Below, piece after piece: positions 1-11,385 of a stretch of 64,000 bases of DNA (position 1 is the first letter of the stretch; every line of letters begins with the position of its first letter). The notes under the pieces were generated by a model, which ran no database searches, had not been told where the DNA came from, and saw only the letters and a list, made by a program, of their open reading frames with translations. This DNA comes from an uncultured Chitinophaga sp. (GTDB lineage: Bacteria; Bacteroidota; Bacteroidia; Chitinophagales; Chitinophagaceae): contig NZ_CAMLHC010000010.1 of NCBI RefSeq assembly GCF_946479755.1, positions 62,001 through 126,000 of the forward strand, in the 5' to 3' direction. The position numbers and the translations under genes were made by a program.

Positions 1-1
1 G

Positions 2-2161
<2,160 letters not shown>

Positions 2162-2164
2162 CAA

Positions 2165-2191
2165 CCGGGGGCTAAAGCCCCTGGCTGTTTT
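2165..2191 (+). terminator. Rho-independent terminator after the Rph-like gene
   Basis: An 8-bp stem (CCGGGGGC / GCCCCTGG, one G-T pair) with a TAAA loop starts four bases after the stop codon and is followed by a short T-rich run. Confidence 0.7.
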
Positions 2192-2261
2192 ATATTATCT
2201 TTTCATTTCCTGGTATAAAATCTGAATTTATTTTTATAATGTTGCGTACCACTCCTGTCAC

Positions 2262-2843
2262 ATGAATCGGTACGAAACACCATCTGATGCTGACCTGATG
2301 CTGTCCCTCCGCGAGGGCGACAGCGGTGCTTTTACCGAAATCTATCACCGCTACTGGAAACAACTACTGGCTGTTGCCTACCTGCATTGCAAGGATAAAA
2401 CCATGGCGGAAGAAATTGTACAGGAAGTGTTCATCAGCCTCTGGAACAGGCGCAACGAACTGTATATCGACCATGTAAACGCCTACCTGGCCACCGCCGT
2501 AAAGCTGTCCGTCTTCAAACAATATGCACGGCAGAAACGGAGAGACGAAATAAAAGAAGAGGTAGCCGTTCCCGACATCACCACCTTCGACGAAGAACAG
2601 ATCTACACCCGGTTTCTGCAACAGCAGATCAATGGCGTAGTGGAAGTGTTGCCGGAAAAATGCCGCCTCGTTTTCAAACTCAGCAGGGATGAAGGCCTCA
2701 CCATCCCGGAAGTAGCCCGCAGCATGGGCATCGCCGAAAAGACCGCGGAAGCGCACCTGACCAAAGCACTGAAAGTATTGAAACTCAAGTTGAACCGGCC
2801 CTATATCTGGATAATTCTCCTCCTCAAAGCCCTGATGCCCTAA
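2262..2843 (+). CDS. ECF RNA polymerase sigma factor of the SusCD locus
   Basis: A 193-residue sigma-70 ECF factor of the Bacteroidota FecI-like type. Region 2 lies around residues 25-90 (AEEIVQEVF, LWNRRNEL) and region 4 around residues 125-180 (LPEKCRLVFKLSRDEGLT, then a helix-turn-helix IPEVARSMGIAEKTAEAHL). It should direct transcription of the downstream fecR-susC-susD operon once released by the anti-sigma factor encoded 54 bases downstream. The order sigma, FecR, SusC is the usual one. A weak -7-like box (TAATGTTG, one mismatch to TAnnTTTG) lies at 2237-2244. Confidence 0.93.
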   Translation: MNRYETPSDADLMLSLREGDSGAFTEIYHRYWKQLLAVAYLHCKDKTMAEEIVQEVFISLWNRRNELYIDHVNAYLATAVKLSVFKQYARQKRRDEIKEEVAVPDITTFDEEQIYTRFLQQQINGVVEVLPEKCRLVFKLSRDEGLTIPEVARSMGIAEKTAEAHLTKALKVLKLKLNRPYIWIILLLKALMP

Positions 2844-2897
2844 ACGAAAAAAATTTTCATCCGCACTAAGGGTAAGTCCCCATCTTATGGTACATAC

Positions 2898-4085
2898 GTG
2901 TATAACGATAAACCTTACACGTTGAAGGACAACATACCTCACCTCATTGAGAAATACCTGGACGGCAGCATTACGCCGACAGAAGAAGCAACCCTGATGG
3001 CCTGGTACCAGCAACAAAACCAGGTGGATGTGGAATGGCTGTCGGAGCACGAAGCAGAAGAAGAACAGGTGCGTCAGCGGATGCTTTCGAAGCTGCAACA
3101 GCAAATCAATATCCCGGAAGCAGCACCGGCCCGTAGCAGGCGGCTGTGGTACTACCTGTCTGCCGCCGCATCGGTGCTCGTTATCCTCGGCCTTGCCGGT
3201 TATTTCTACCTGACGCCACTGCGTCCGTCCGCACCGCCTGCCCGGCCGGCGCTGGCCAGCCATGACATCAGCCCCGGTGGCAATAAAGCCATTTTAACGC
3301 TGGACAACGGCGAGAAAGTGGTCCTGGAAGATGCCCAAAATGGTTTCATATCACAACAGGGCAATACGTCGGTCAATAAAACCGACAGCGGTCAGTTGTC
3401 CTACCAGTCGACCGGCAACGCCGCTGCCGACATCGTCTACAATACCATTACCACTCCCTACGGTGGCCAGTACCAGGTTACCCTGCAGGACGGCACCAAA
3501 GTATGGCTCAACGCCGGTTCCTCGCTGCGTTTCCCGGCAGCGTTCTCCGGTGATGACAGAAAGGTAACACTCACCGGCGAAGCGTATTTCGAGGTAGCGA
3601 AAGACAAAACAAGACCCTTCCTGGTAACCGTAGGCACCGGCGCCGCCACTCCCCTGACCGTAAAGGTGCTCGGCACCCACTTCAATATCAACGCCTATCC
3701 CGAGGAGCAGCAGCATACCGTTACACTCGTGGAAGGCGCTGTAAAAGTAGACTATGGCGCCGCCAATGCCTTGCTGTCGCCCGGTAGGGAGGCCGTCGTG
3801 GACAAAACATCGGGCAGGCTGCAGACAGCCGCCACCGACACAGAATCTGCCATCGCCTGGAAAAACGGTTATTTCATTTTCGACAATGAAAAAGTAGAGA
3901 GCATCATGCGGCAGATCAGCCGCTGGTACAACGTGGAGATCAGCTACCAGGGGGATGTTTCAAAGAAAGCCATCGGGGGAAGCCTGGCCCGCTCGAAGAA
4001 TGTTTCCGAAGTATTAAATATGCTGGAATTAACCGGTACTGTTCACTTTAAAATCAATGGAAGGAGGATCACCGTTATGCCATAA
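2898..4085 (+). CDS. FecR-family anti-sigma factor
   Basis: A 395-residue single-pass inner-membrane anti-sigma factor. The cytoplasmic N-terminus binds the sigma factor; one membrane helix lies at about residues 82-105 (LWYYLSAAASVLVILGLAGY). A periplasmic FecR domain follows at about 175-285 (TTPYGGQYQVTLQDGTKVWL, LTGEAYFEV), and a C-terminal DUF4974 module at about 320-395. The DUF4974 part contacts the STN domain of the TonB receptor. The start used is GTG; no in-frame ATG precedes it, and the ATG at 2887 is in another frame. Confidence 0.93.
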   Translation: MYNDKPYTLKDNIPHLIEKYLDGSITPTEEATLMAWYQQQNQVDVEWLSEHEAEEEQVRQRMLSKLQQQINIPEAAPARSRRLWYYLSAAASVLVILGLAGYFYLTPLRPSAPPARPALASHDISPGGNKAILTLDNGEKVVLEDAQNGFISQQGNTSVNKTDSGQLSYQSTGNAAADIVYNTITTPYGGQYQVTLQDGTKVWLNAGSSLRFPAAFSGDDRKVTLTGEAYFEVAKDKTRPFLVTVGTGAATPLTVKVLGTHFNINAYPEEQQHTVTLVEGAVKVDYGAANALLSPGREAVVDKTSGRLQTAATDTESAIAWKNGYFIFDNEKVESIMRQISRWYNVEISYQGDVSKKAIGGSLARSKNVSEVLNMLELTGTVHFKINGRRITVMP

Positions 4086-4110
4086 AACACAGCCGCAAAA
4101 CAGGTGCTAT

Positions 4111-4143
4111 AAAAAATAACCGGGAGTGTTCCCGCACCCCCGG
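4111..4143 (+). promoter_or_regulatory. A-tract plus hairpin between fecR and susC
   Basis: An A-rich run is followed by CCGGG-A-GTG, the loop TTCCCG, then CAC-C-CCCGG: a 5-bp stem, one A mismatch and a 3-bp inner stem. The same architecture occurs between fecR and the receptor gene of the second locus (50786-50810). No T-tract follows, so it is not a plain terminator. A role in mRNA processing or partial attenuation is inferred. Confidence 0.5.
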
Positions 4144-4224
4144 CCGGTTTGAGCTTACCTGTAAAAACAAATTTCAATCGCTATTGTCGTCACAGTTTTT
4201 ATTAAACCCAAACATCCAAATGTA

Positions 4225-7200
4225 ATGAAATTTTACATACCTGACGTGTGCCCTGACGAAGCCGGCGCCACGTGTAAAAAACTCCTGTTGATAATGAAAC
4301 TGACCTTAGTTTTAATGATCGCAGCGTTAATGGAAGTCAGCGCCACCAGCTACGCCCAGAAGGTAACGTTATCAGCTAAAAATATCGCGCTCAGCGATGT
4401 ATTCCGTCAGATCCGCAAACAAACCGCCTACAACGTACTCTGGAATGTCGACATCCTGAAAGATGCACAGCCGGTGGCGATACAGGCTACCAATGCCAGC
4501 GTGGAAGATGTATTGAAACAATGTTTCGCACAACAGCCCTTTACCTATTCCATCCACCAGAATACCATCGTTATCACGCGCAGGTCCGGCGCAACAGACG
4601 TGGCCATCACCATCAAAGGCAGCGTGACAGACGTCAGCAACCGTCCCCTTCCCGGCGTGGCCGTCAGGCTTAAGGGCACGCAAACCGGTACCGCCACGCT
4701 GGCTGACGGTACTTATACCCTTACTGTGCCTGATGCAGGCGGAGTACTGTTATTCAACTACATGGGGTATACCCCAAAGGAAGTTCCCATCAACGGACAG
4801 ACGGTCATCCACGTGCAACTGGAACAGGCCTCGTCACAGCTGAATGAAGTAGTAGTGGCCTACGGTAAACAAAGCACCCGCGAAATCGTGGGATCGGTGG
4901 CCAAACTATCCGCTGTCGATATTAAAGACCAGCCTACCGGCACCTTCGCAGAAAGATTACAGGGCAAACTGCCCGGTGTACAGGTACCACAGACCACCGG
5001 CCGGCCGGGGCAGGGCATGGACCTGCGCGTCCGCGGCGCCGCCTCCCTCACCTCCAACGTCCGCCCACTGGTGGTAGTGGACGGTCAACCGATGCTGGGC
5101 AACCCGGATAATATCAACAACATCAACCCGGACGAAATCGAGTCCTTCACCGTACTGAAAGATGCCTCCTCCACCGCATTGTACGGCTCCCGTGCGGCCA
5201 ACGGCGTGATCATGATCACCACCAAAAGAGGAAAGGCCGGCGCCACCAGGATCGATTTCAACTCCTACTACGGCAGCGCCTCGCTCATGCGCGAACTGAT
5301 CCCGCCCGTGATGAACGCCACCCAGCTGGCCACCTATATGAAAGGCTTCTACGAAGACAAAATCAAATACGAAGGATATACCGGCGGTATCCCCGCGGTA
5401 TATCAAAACCCGGAGCAGTACGGCGAAGGCACCGACTGGTTCAGTGTACTTACCAGAAACGCACCGGTACAGAACTACAGCCTCTCTGTCACCGCCGGCA
5501 ACGAAAAAGCAGCAGTCAGCGTAGTAGGCGGTTACTTTGACCAGCAGGGCATCCTGCTCAACACCGGCTACAAACGTTTTTCCCTGCGCGTGAACGCCGA
5601 CTTTAACCCGGGCAAACGGGTGAAAATAGGCGTGGGAGTAGCCCCCTCCCTGCAACTGGAACATAACAACCGCCAGGGCCCCGGCTTCAACATCGACGGA
5701 CAGCGGGCTATCTTTGCCTCCGCCTCCATGATGCCCACCATGGGTTCTCCCTATAATCCCGACGGCTCCCTCGCACTGGGTATCTCCGGCTTCACCAACC
5801 AGTTTGTATGGGCCAACCCGCTGCGGCAACTGATGGAAGTGCAGGACGACGCCAACCGCTTACGTTTACTGGCCAACGTGTTCACCGAAGTGAAACTGAC
5901 CGATCACCTGACCTTCCGTACTTCCGGCAGCACAGACATCGCCAGCATGACCCGCAAGAAGTTCATCCCTTCTACCTCCGTAGGCGGCTTCAACGCCCTG
6001 CCAATGGAAAACCCGCCGCCGGGCAACAATACCGCCATCGGGCAGACAACGATTAACAACGACTACTCCTGGCTGAATGAAAACACGCTCAACTATCGGC
6101 AGCAGTTCGGCAAACATCACTCGCTCGATCTGTTAGGCGGTTTCACCCTCCAGCGCTCCACCGGTTTCTTCAGCGATGTGGTAGGCCGCGATTTCCCGGA
6201 CAACAGCATCACCTATTTGAGCGCTGCCACCCGCTTCACCACCAACACTTCCAGCGCCGGCGCCTGGACCATGATGTCGTTCCTCGGCCGGCTGAACTAT
6301 ACCTTTAAAGACCGTTATATGCTGCAGGCCACCATCAGGAGAGACGGCTCCTCCCGTTTCGGCGACCGCAACAAATGGGGCACCTTTCCTTCTGTGGGCG
6401 CAGGCTGGATCGTCAGCGACGAAGCGTTCCTCAAAAACGTACCAGCCATCAGCCTGCTGAAAGTAAGGGCCACCTTCGGCCTCACGGGCATGAACGAAAT
6501 CGACAACTACGCTACCTCCGCCCGCATCGGTAACTCCAATTACAGCTTCTCCGGCGGTCTGGCGCCCGGTAAAGTGCAGACCACGCTGGGCAACCAACTG
6601 CTCGCCTGGGAACGCAACCGCCAGTTTGACGCCGGCATCGACATCGGGCTGTTCGACGGCAGGATCAACCTGTCATATGACTATTACAACAAGCTGACGA
6701 CCGGCCTGTTATTCATCCTGCCCGTTCCGCAATCATCCGGTTTTACCAATGTGCAGGACAACCTCGGCGATATCAGCCAGTGGGGCCATGAGATCACCCT
6801 CAACACCCAAAATCTTACCGGTAAACTCAAATGGAACACCAGCTTCAACATCTCCTTCAACAGGAACGTCGTGAAAAGGATCGGCTTAAACAACATTCCC
6901 TTCGCAGACAACCCTAACATTACCCTGTCGGAATTTACTGACTACCGCACGCTCGTAGGCAAGCCCGTAGGGCAGTTCTACGGTTACATCTTTGACGGCA
7001 TCTTCAAAAACCAGGCAGAAGCCGACGCCGGCCCTAAATACTACGGCACAGGTACCACTACCCTGTCGCAGGCAGGTACCGTTCGGTTCAAAGATTTAAA
7101 CGGAGACGGTAAAATCACTTTCCCGGATGACCAGACCGTGATCGGTGATCCGAACCCGAAATTTATTTTCGGCTTCTCCAACACCTTCCAGTATCAAAAC

Positions 7201-7656
7201 TTCGACCTGAACATCGCCATGTCAGGTACGTACGGCAACAAACTGAAAAACGGTATGCAGGAAAGCACCTATAACCTGGACGGCGTGTTCAACGGTCCTC
7301 CGGAACTGCTGGACCGCTGGCGCTCTGAAGAGAATCCAGGTAACGGCCGCGTGGCACGCACCCTGGCGAATACCACCGCCTCCTACCGTACGGACCATAC
7401 CCTGTTTATCCACGATGCGTCCCATCTCACCATCAACAATATCGCGCTGGGCTATACGCTGCGGAAATTCAGGACACCCTACATCAAAAGCTTAAGGCTG
7501 TATGCCTCCGCACAGAACGTATACATCTTCACCAGCTATCCCGGCAACCCGGAAGTAAGCGCCGGCGGAATAGCCTTTGTAACGCAACAGGGGCAGGATC
7601 TGGGCGCTTATCCGCTGCAGCGGACCTTTACGTTTGGTTTGAACCTTGGCCTTTAA
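4225..7656 (+). CDS. SusC/RagA-type TonB-dependent outer-membrane transporter with STN domain
   Basis: A 1143-residue SusC-like porin. In order: an N-terminal extension and signal peptide (second possible start MKLTLVLM at base 4294, cleavage near ATSYAQ), an STN signalling domain at about residues 46-115, a CarboxypepD_reg-like domain at about 128-205 (SNRPLPGVAVRLKG), a plug domain at about 215-345 (VLKDASSTALYGSRAANGVI is the SusC signature), and a 22-strand barrel to the C-terminus. It imports oligosaccharides captured by the SusD partner encoded two bases downstream. The STN domain means it also signals to the FecR and sigma factor just upstream. Confidence 0.97.
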   Translation: MKFYIPDVCPDEAGATCKKLLLIMKLTLVLMIAALMEVSATSYAQKVTLSAKNIALSDVFRQIRKQTAYNVLWNVDILKDAQPVAIQATNASVEDVLKQCFAQQPFTYSIHQNTIVITRRSGATDVAITIKGSVTDVSNRPLPGVAVRLKGTQTGTATLADGTYTLTVPDAGGVLLFNYMGYTPKEVPINGQTVIHVQLEQASSQLNEVVVAYGKQSTREIVGSVAKLSAVDIKDQPTGTFAERLQGKLPGVQVPQTTGRPGQGMDLRVRGAASLTSNVRPLVVVDGQPMLGNPDNINNINPDEIESFTVLKDASSTALYGSRAANGVIMITTKRGKAGATRIDFNSYYGSASLMRELIPPVMNATQLATYMKGFYEDKIKYEGYTGGIPAVYQNPEQYGEGTDWFSVLTRNAPVQNYSLSVTAGNEKAAVSVVGGYFDQQGILLNTGYKRFSLRVNADFNPGKRVKIGVGVAPSLQLEHNNRQGPGFNIDGQRAIFASASMMPTMGSPYNPDGSLALGISGFTNQFVWANPLRQLMEVQDDANRLRLLANVFTEVKLTDHLTFRTSGSTDIASMTRKKFIPSTSVGGFNALPMENPPPGNNTAIGQTTINNDYSWLNENTLNYRQQFGKHHSLDLLGGFTLQRSTGFFSDVVGRDFPDNSITYLSAATRFTTNTSSAGAWTMMSFLGRLNYTFKDRYMLQATIRRDGSSRFGDRNKWGTFPSVGAGWIVSDEAFLKNVPAISLLKVRATFGLTGMNEIDNYATSARIGNSNYSFSGGLAPGKVQTTLGNQLLAWERNRQFDAGIDIGLFDGRINLSYDYYNKLTTGLLFILPVPQSSGFTNVQDNLGDISQWGHEITLNTQNLTGKLKWNTSFNISFNRNVVKRIGLNNIPFADNPNITLSEFTDYRTLVGKPVGQFYGYIFDGIFKNQAEADAGPKYYGTGTTTLSQAGTVRFKDLNGDGKITFPDDQTVIGDPNPKFIFGFSNTFQYQNFDLNIAMSGTYGNKLKNGMQESTYNLDGVFNGPPELLDRWRSEENPGNGRVARTLANTTASYRTDHTLFIHDASHLTINNIALGYTLRKFRTPYIKSLRLYASAQNVYIFTSYPGNPEVSAGGIAFVTQQGQDLGAYPLQRTFTFGLNLGL

Positions 7657-7658
7657 AA

Positions 7659-9224
7659 ATGAGTAAAATGAAAAAGATTTTTTGTTATATACTGGTGGGA
7701 GTCTGTCTGGCAACAACGTCCTGTAAAAAATTCCTGAACGAAGTCAATCCCAACTTCACCACGCCGGAAAGCTATTTTAAAAATCAAAATGATTTTGATC
7801 TCGCTGTCAACGGCGCATATAGCCAGCTGCGCGGTCTTTACAATAATAAAAGCGCCTGGGTGATGGGCGAAATGCGTTCTGACAACACGCACTACGATTA
7901 CAAATCTTCCGACCAGGCGGTAGCTACCGTCAACAGGTATGCGGTCGCCGATTTCCTGGATGATAAATACAACAACCAGACGCCGCCCAAGTGGAACGCC
8001 GGTTTCAACACCATATCGTCCGTCAACCTGATCCTCGATCATATTGACGATATCCAGTTGTCCCAGAGTGCCCGTAACGCCATCGTAGGCCAGGTGAAAT
8101 TCATCCGTGCCCTTGTCTATTTTGACCTGGTGCGTTTCTACGGCGGCGTGCCTATTTATAAACATGCACCGCTCAGCCGCGAAGAGACGTACATCCCCCG
8201 CGCCTCCGCACAGGAAGTGTATGACCTCATCCTCTCCGACGTCACCGATGCCGCCGCCAAATTGGACGCTCCGGCCTTTCCGCAAACCGGTCGCGCTACC
8301 AAAGGCGCTGCGCTCACCCTCCTGGGCGATGTGTACCTGGCGCTGAAAAAATACGACCAGGCAGAAAGTGCGCTAAAACAGGTAACTGCCATGGGTTACA
8401 CGCTGTTTCAAAACTACGGCGACGCTTTCCAGTTAAACAATAAAAACGGGAAAGAGTCTGTCTTCGAAATCCAGTTCAACACCGGGCTGGCAGTGCCGCA
8501 GGCCAATACAGACGCTTCTGTCTACAATTTCCTGCCGCGCATGGCCAACACCTCCGTGGTAACAGGCATTAACTTCAACAGCATTACCAATACCGGCGGT
8601 TTTAACACCCCCACGCAAGACCTGATCAACGCTTATGAAACAGGGGACCAGCGCCTCGACGCCTCCATCGCCATCGCGGAAGGCAGCTTTAACGCCTCCG
8701 ATGACTTCACCGCTACAGCGGTAAAATCAGTGGTCGGCTATACACCGCCCGCCGGTAAAGTGGGCCGTCCGTTCCCGAAAAAATTCCTGCATACGCACGC
8801 CATCGGCAATCAAACCAACGATAACTGGCCGGTGTACCGCTATGCGGAAGTGCTGCTGCTGCTGGCCGAAAGCCTTAACCAACAGGGCAAATCAGGCGAA
8901 GCGCTGGTGTACCTTAACACTGTAAGACAGCGCGCCTTCGGCGATGCCCTGCATGATATCAGCACCACAGACCCAGCTGCCCTGCAGGCGGCAATCCTGC
9001 AAGAAAGAAGAGTGGAACTGGCATTTGAAAACAAACGCTGGCTCGACCTGGTGCGGTCCGGCAAAGCCATCAGCGTGCTGACCGACTTCGGCATACAACA
9101 GAAAGCACGGTACAGTTACCTGCAGGCAGGAAGTTACAACATCACCCAGAACCGGCTGTTGTTTCCCATCCCGAATGCGGAAATACTGCTAAACGATAAA
9201 CTCACACAAAATCCGGGTTATTAA
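7659..9224 (+). CDS. SusD/RagB-family glycan-binding outer-membrane lipoprotein
   Basis: A 521-residue SusD homologue. The lipobox LATTSC lies at about residues 16-21, followed by the SusD N-terminal region with TPR-like helices (VGQVKFIRALVYFDLVRFYG) and the C-terminal SusD/RagB domain (YRYAEVLLLLAESLNQQGK, LAFENKRWLDLVRSG). It caps the SusC barrel and binds the substrate glycan at the cell surface. The start two bases after susC shows tight co-expression; an ATG three codons later (MKKIF) is an alternative start. Confidence 0.97.
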   Translation: MSKMKKIFCYILVGVCLATTSCKKFLNEVNPNFTTPESYFKNQNDFDLAVNGAYSQLRGLYNNKSAWVMGEMRSDNTHYDYKSSDQAVATVNRYAVADFLDDKYNNQTPPKWNAGFNTISSVNLILDHIDDIQLSQSARNAIVGQVKFIRALVYFDLVRFYGGVPIYKHAPLSREETYIPRASAQEVYDLILSDVTDAAAKLDAPAFPQTGRATKGAALTLLGDVYLALKKYDQAESALKQVTAMGYTLFQNYGDAFQLNNKNGKESVFEIQFNTGLAVPQANTDASVYNFLPRMANTSVVTGINFNSITNTGGFNTPTQDLINAYETGDQRLDASIAIAEGSFNASDDFTATAVKSVVGYTPPAGKVGRPFPKKFLHTHAIGNQTNDNWPVYRYAEVLLLLAESLNQQGKSGEALVYLNTVRQRAFGDALHDISTTDPAALQAAILQERRVELAFENKRWLDLVRSGKAISVLTDFGIQQKARYSYLQAGSYNITQNRLLFPIPNAEILLNDKLTQNPGY

Positions 9225-9245
9225 TTAAACTAAAACTTTACGCTC

Positions 9246-10349
9246 ATGAAAAACATGATGATGAAGGCAGGACACTCCTGCCTTCGGTTCGCCTGTGTTC
9301 ATTGGATGATAGTGGTGATGGTTTTATTGACAGTTTCCTGTTCACGGCAAGCCGAACAAGTACAACCGGAGAAGGCCACCACGGCTCCCGAAGACCGGCA
9401 GGCACAGACAGAAAGCACCTGCTGCTGGGTAGCCATCACCAACCAGGCTACCAAAAAAATTGAAGTGTATGATCCCGCAGACGCTTCCTGGTCTACCCCC
9501 AAATGGTCGTGGATGCCCACCACCGCGCTTTCGTATAACGCTGCCAGTGAGATAGCGCTATGGGACGTACCTACAGACATCAAAGTCCGTAACAACACCG
9601 TGTTCGCCAATACGGCGCAGGTGATCACCGCTACCTCCTACCGGCTGGCCACTATCGCCCGGTATACGGGCACGGGCACACGCGGACAGAAGCTATGGGT
9701 GATGGGTTTTAACGACACCACCAGTCTGCATGCGATGGAAATACTCCCCGACGGTAACAGCGTGGTGGCCAGCGCTGGCAAGGACTGGCCACAGGGTTGG
9801 ATACGCATTTATTCATCGTCACAGCCTGTACCGAATCACGGGGTGAATACACAGTATTACTTCCCGTCGGCCCATGCGGTGCTGTGGGACGACACCCATA
9901 AGATACTCTGGGCGCTGGGCAATCAACTGCGGAAATACGGTTACAACACGCCCCGCTCCGGCGGTACCATCACCAATCCCAAACTGGACCTGCTGATGAC
10001 CTACAGTGTGCTGCCCAGGCCGTGGGGACACGACCTCTCCGCCGATGTCAATAATCCCGATCAGCTGCTGCTCACCACTAACGGTGGCGTGCATACTTTT
10101 CATATCTCCACCGGCACTTTCAGCGACATACCGGGGGCCGCATACGACACCTTCGTAAAATCCATCAGCAGCCAGCCCGGACAGAACACACTGGTAGAAA
10201 CCAAACCCTCCAGCGGTTGCACGCTGAACAACTGGTGCACCTCCGTCGTCAATTTTTACAACGCCACCAACGGCAACGCCGCCGGCTCCCGCACCGTCAG
10301 CGGCGCCGCCATCTACAAAGCGAAAACATTTGATCCAAACTACTATTGA
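9246..10349 (+). CDS. DUF6528-like surface lipoprotein (first of a tandem pair)
   Basis: A 367-residue lipoprotein with lipobox LTVSC near residue 32. The body has repeated beta-rich units (KKIEVYDP, PTTALSYN, SAHAVLWDD, LLLTTNGGVHTFHI) that suggest a beta-propeller. It ends with a Cys-containing CTLNNWCTS motif and AIYKAK. It resembles what I recall as DUF6528, which has no established activity. It sits between SusD and the glycosidases, so a role in binding or processing the locus's glycan is inferred. The next gene is a paralogue sharing the same motifs in the same order. Confidence 0.75.
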   Translation: MKNMMMKAGHSCLRFACVHWMIVVMVLLTVSCSRQAEQVQPEKATTAPEDRQAQTESTCCWVAITNQATKKIEVYDPADASWSTPKWSWMPTTALSYNAASEIALWDVPTDIKVRNNTVFANTAQVITATSYRLATIARYTGTGTRGQKLWVMGFNDTTSLHAMEILPDGNSVVASAGKDWPQGWIRIYSSSQPVPNHGVNTQYYFPSAHAVLWDDTHKILWALGNQLRKYGYNTPRSGGTITNPKLDLLMTYSVLPRPWGHDLSADVNNPDQLLLTTNGGVHTFHISTGTFSDIPGAAYDTFVKSISSQPGQNTLVETKPSSGCTLNNWCTSVVNFYNATNGNAAGSRTVSGAAIYKAKTFDPNYY

Positions 10350-10353
10350 GGTT

Positions 10354-11385
10354 ATGAAAAGAATAATACTGACAGGAACAGCATTTGCATTGCTTGTTTT
10401 CCAGTTAGCCTGTAGCAAAAAACAGGGGGCCACAGCGCCCCCTGATAATCCGCCGCCCGTACAAAAGCCTGAACCCTATCCCGGGTTGCCGCTGGCGCTT
10501 ACCAACGATGCCGTCAGGAAGATAGAAATCTATGATCCTATGGTCACCGACTGGAATACCGCCGACGCCAAAAAGTGGAGCTGGTCACCCACGACAGCCC
10601 TGGGCTTCAGTGCCGACGAAATCAACCGCTTCGGCGGAGGCACCGATTTTAAAGTCAGGAAAAACTACGCCGTGATGAGCGATAACAGTATGGCTGCTGT
10701 AATGACCTACCCTGCAGGTCAACGGGTATGGGCTAAAATTATCAGCGGCAACCTGCATTCCGCGGAGCTGTTGCCCAACGGTAACATCGCGCTGGCAGCA
10801 TCCGACGGCAACTGGATCAGGGTATATGCTTCTTCCCAGGGCGCCAGCAACAGTACCTATGCAGAATTTCCACTGGGCGCAGCACATGCTGTGCTGTGGG
10901 ACCCCGAGCTCAATGTACTGTGGGTAACCGGCCAGGACCAGTCAAACAATGCGCATATCCTCACCGCTCTCGCCGTAGGCGGTACCGACGCCCTGCCGGA
11001 ACTAAACGAATTAAAACAATACCGCGTTACCCTACCTACGCCCTGGGGGCATGAAGTAAGCGCCTACTACGGTAATAAAAACCTGCTATGGGTAACGACT
11101 AACGGTGGCGAATATGTGTTTAATAAAAGCACAAAGACCTTGTCTATGGCGCCCACCAACAACCTCACGTTCGTCAAAGGCATGGGTAACCAACCCAACG
11201 GACAGATTGTGCTGGTACGTCCTGACGCCAATAAAAATCCGCGGCCGCCGGTAAGTTGCTCCCTTAATAACTGGTCCTCCAGCACCATAGATTTCTACAC
11301 GTCCGGCGGACAACATCAGGGCTCCAGAACGGTGAACGGCGCCTGCTTTTATAAAATAAAAATCGTTTACGACAACTATCAGTAA
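10354..11385 (+). CDS. DUF6528-like surface lipoprotein (second of a tandem pair)
   Basis: A 343-residue paralogue of the preceding protein, with lipobox FQLAC near residue 20. Matching motifs are KIEIYDP, PTTALGFS, AAHAVLWD, LPTPWGHEVSA, TTNGGEYVFN and the C-terminal CSLNNWSSS and GSRTVNGA. The start chosen is the ATG at 10354, because it gives a clean signal peptide (MKRIILTGTAFALLVF) and a four-base gap; an upstream in-frame ATG at 10330 would overlap the previous gene. The paralogues have clearly diverged, so the duplication is not recent. The function is unknown. Confidence 0.78.
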   Translation: MKRIILTGTAFALLVFQLACSKKQGATAPPDNPPPVQKPEPYPGLPLALTNDAVRKIEIYDPMVTDWNTADAKKWSWSPTTALGFSADEINRFGGGTDFKVRKNYAVMSDNSMAAVMTYPAGQRVWAKIISGNLHSAELLPNGNIALAASDGNWIRVYASSQGASNSTYAEFPLGAAHAVLWDPELNVLWVTGQDQSNNAHILTALAVGGTDALPELNELKQYRVTLPTPWGHEVSAYYGNKNLLWVTTNGGEYVFNKSTKTLSMAPTNNLTFVKGMGNQPNGQIVLVRPDANKNPRPPVSCSLNNWSSSTIDFYTSGGQHQGSRTVNGACFYKIKIVYDNYQ

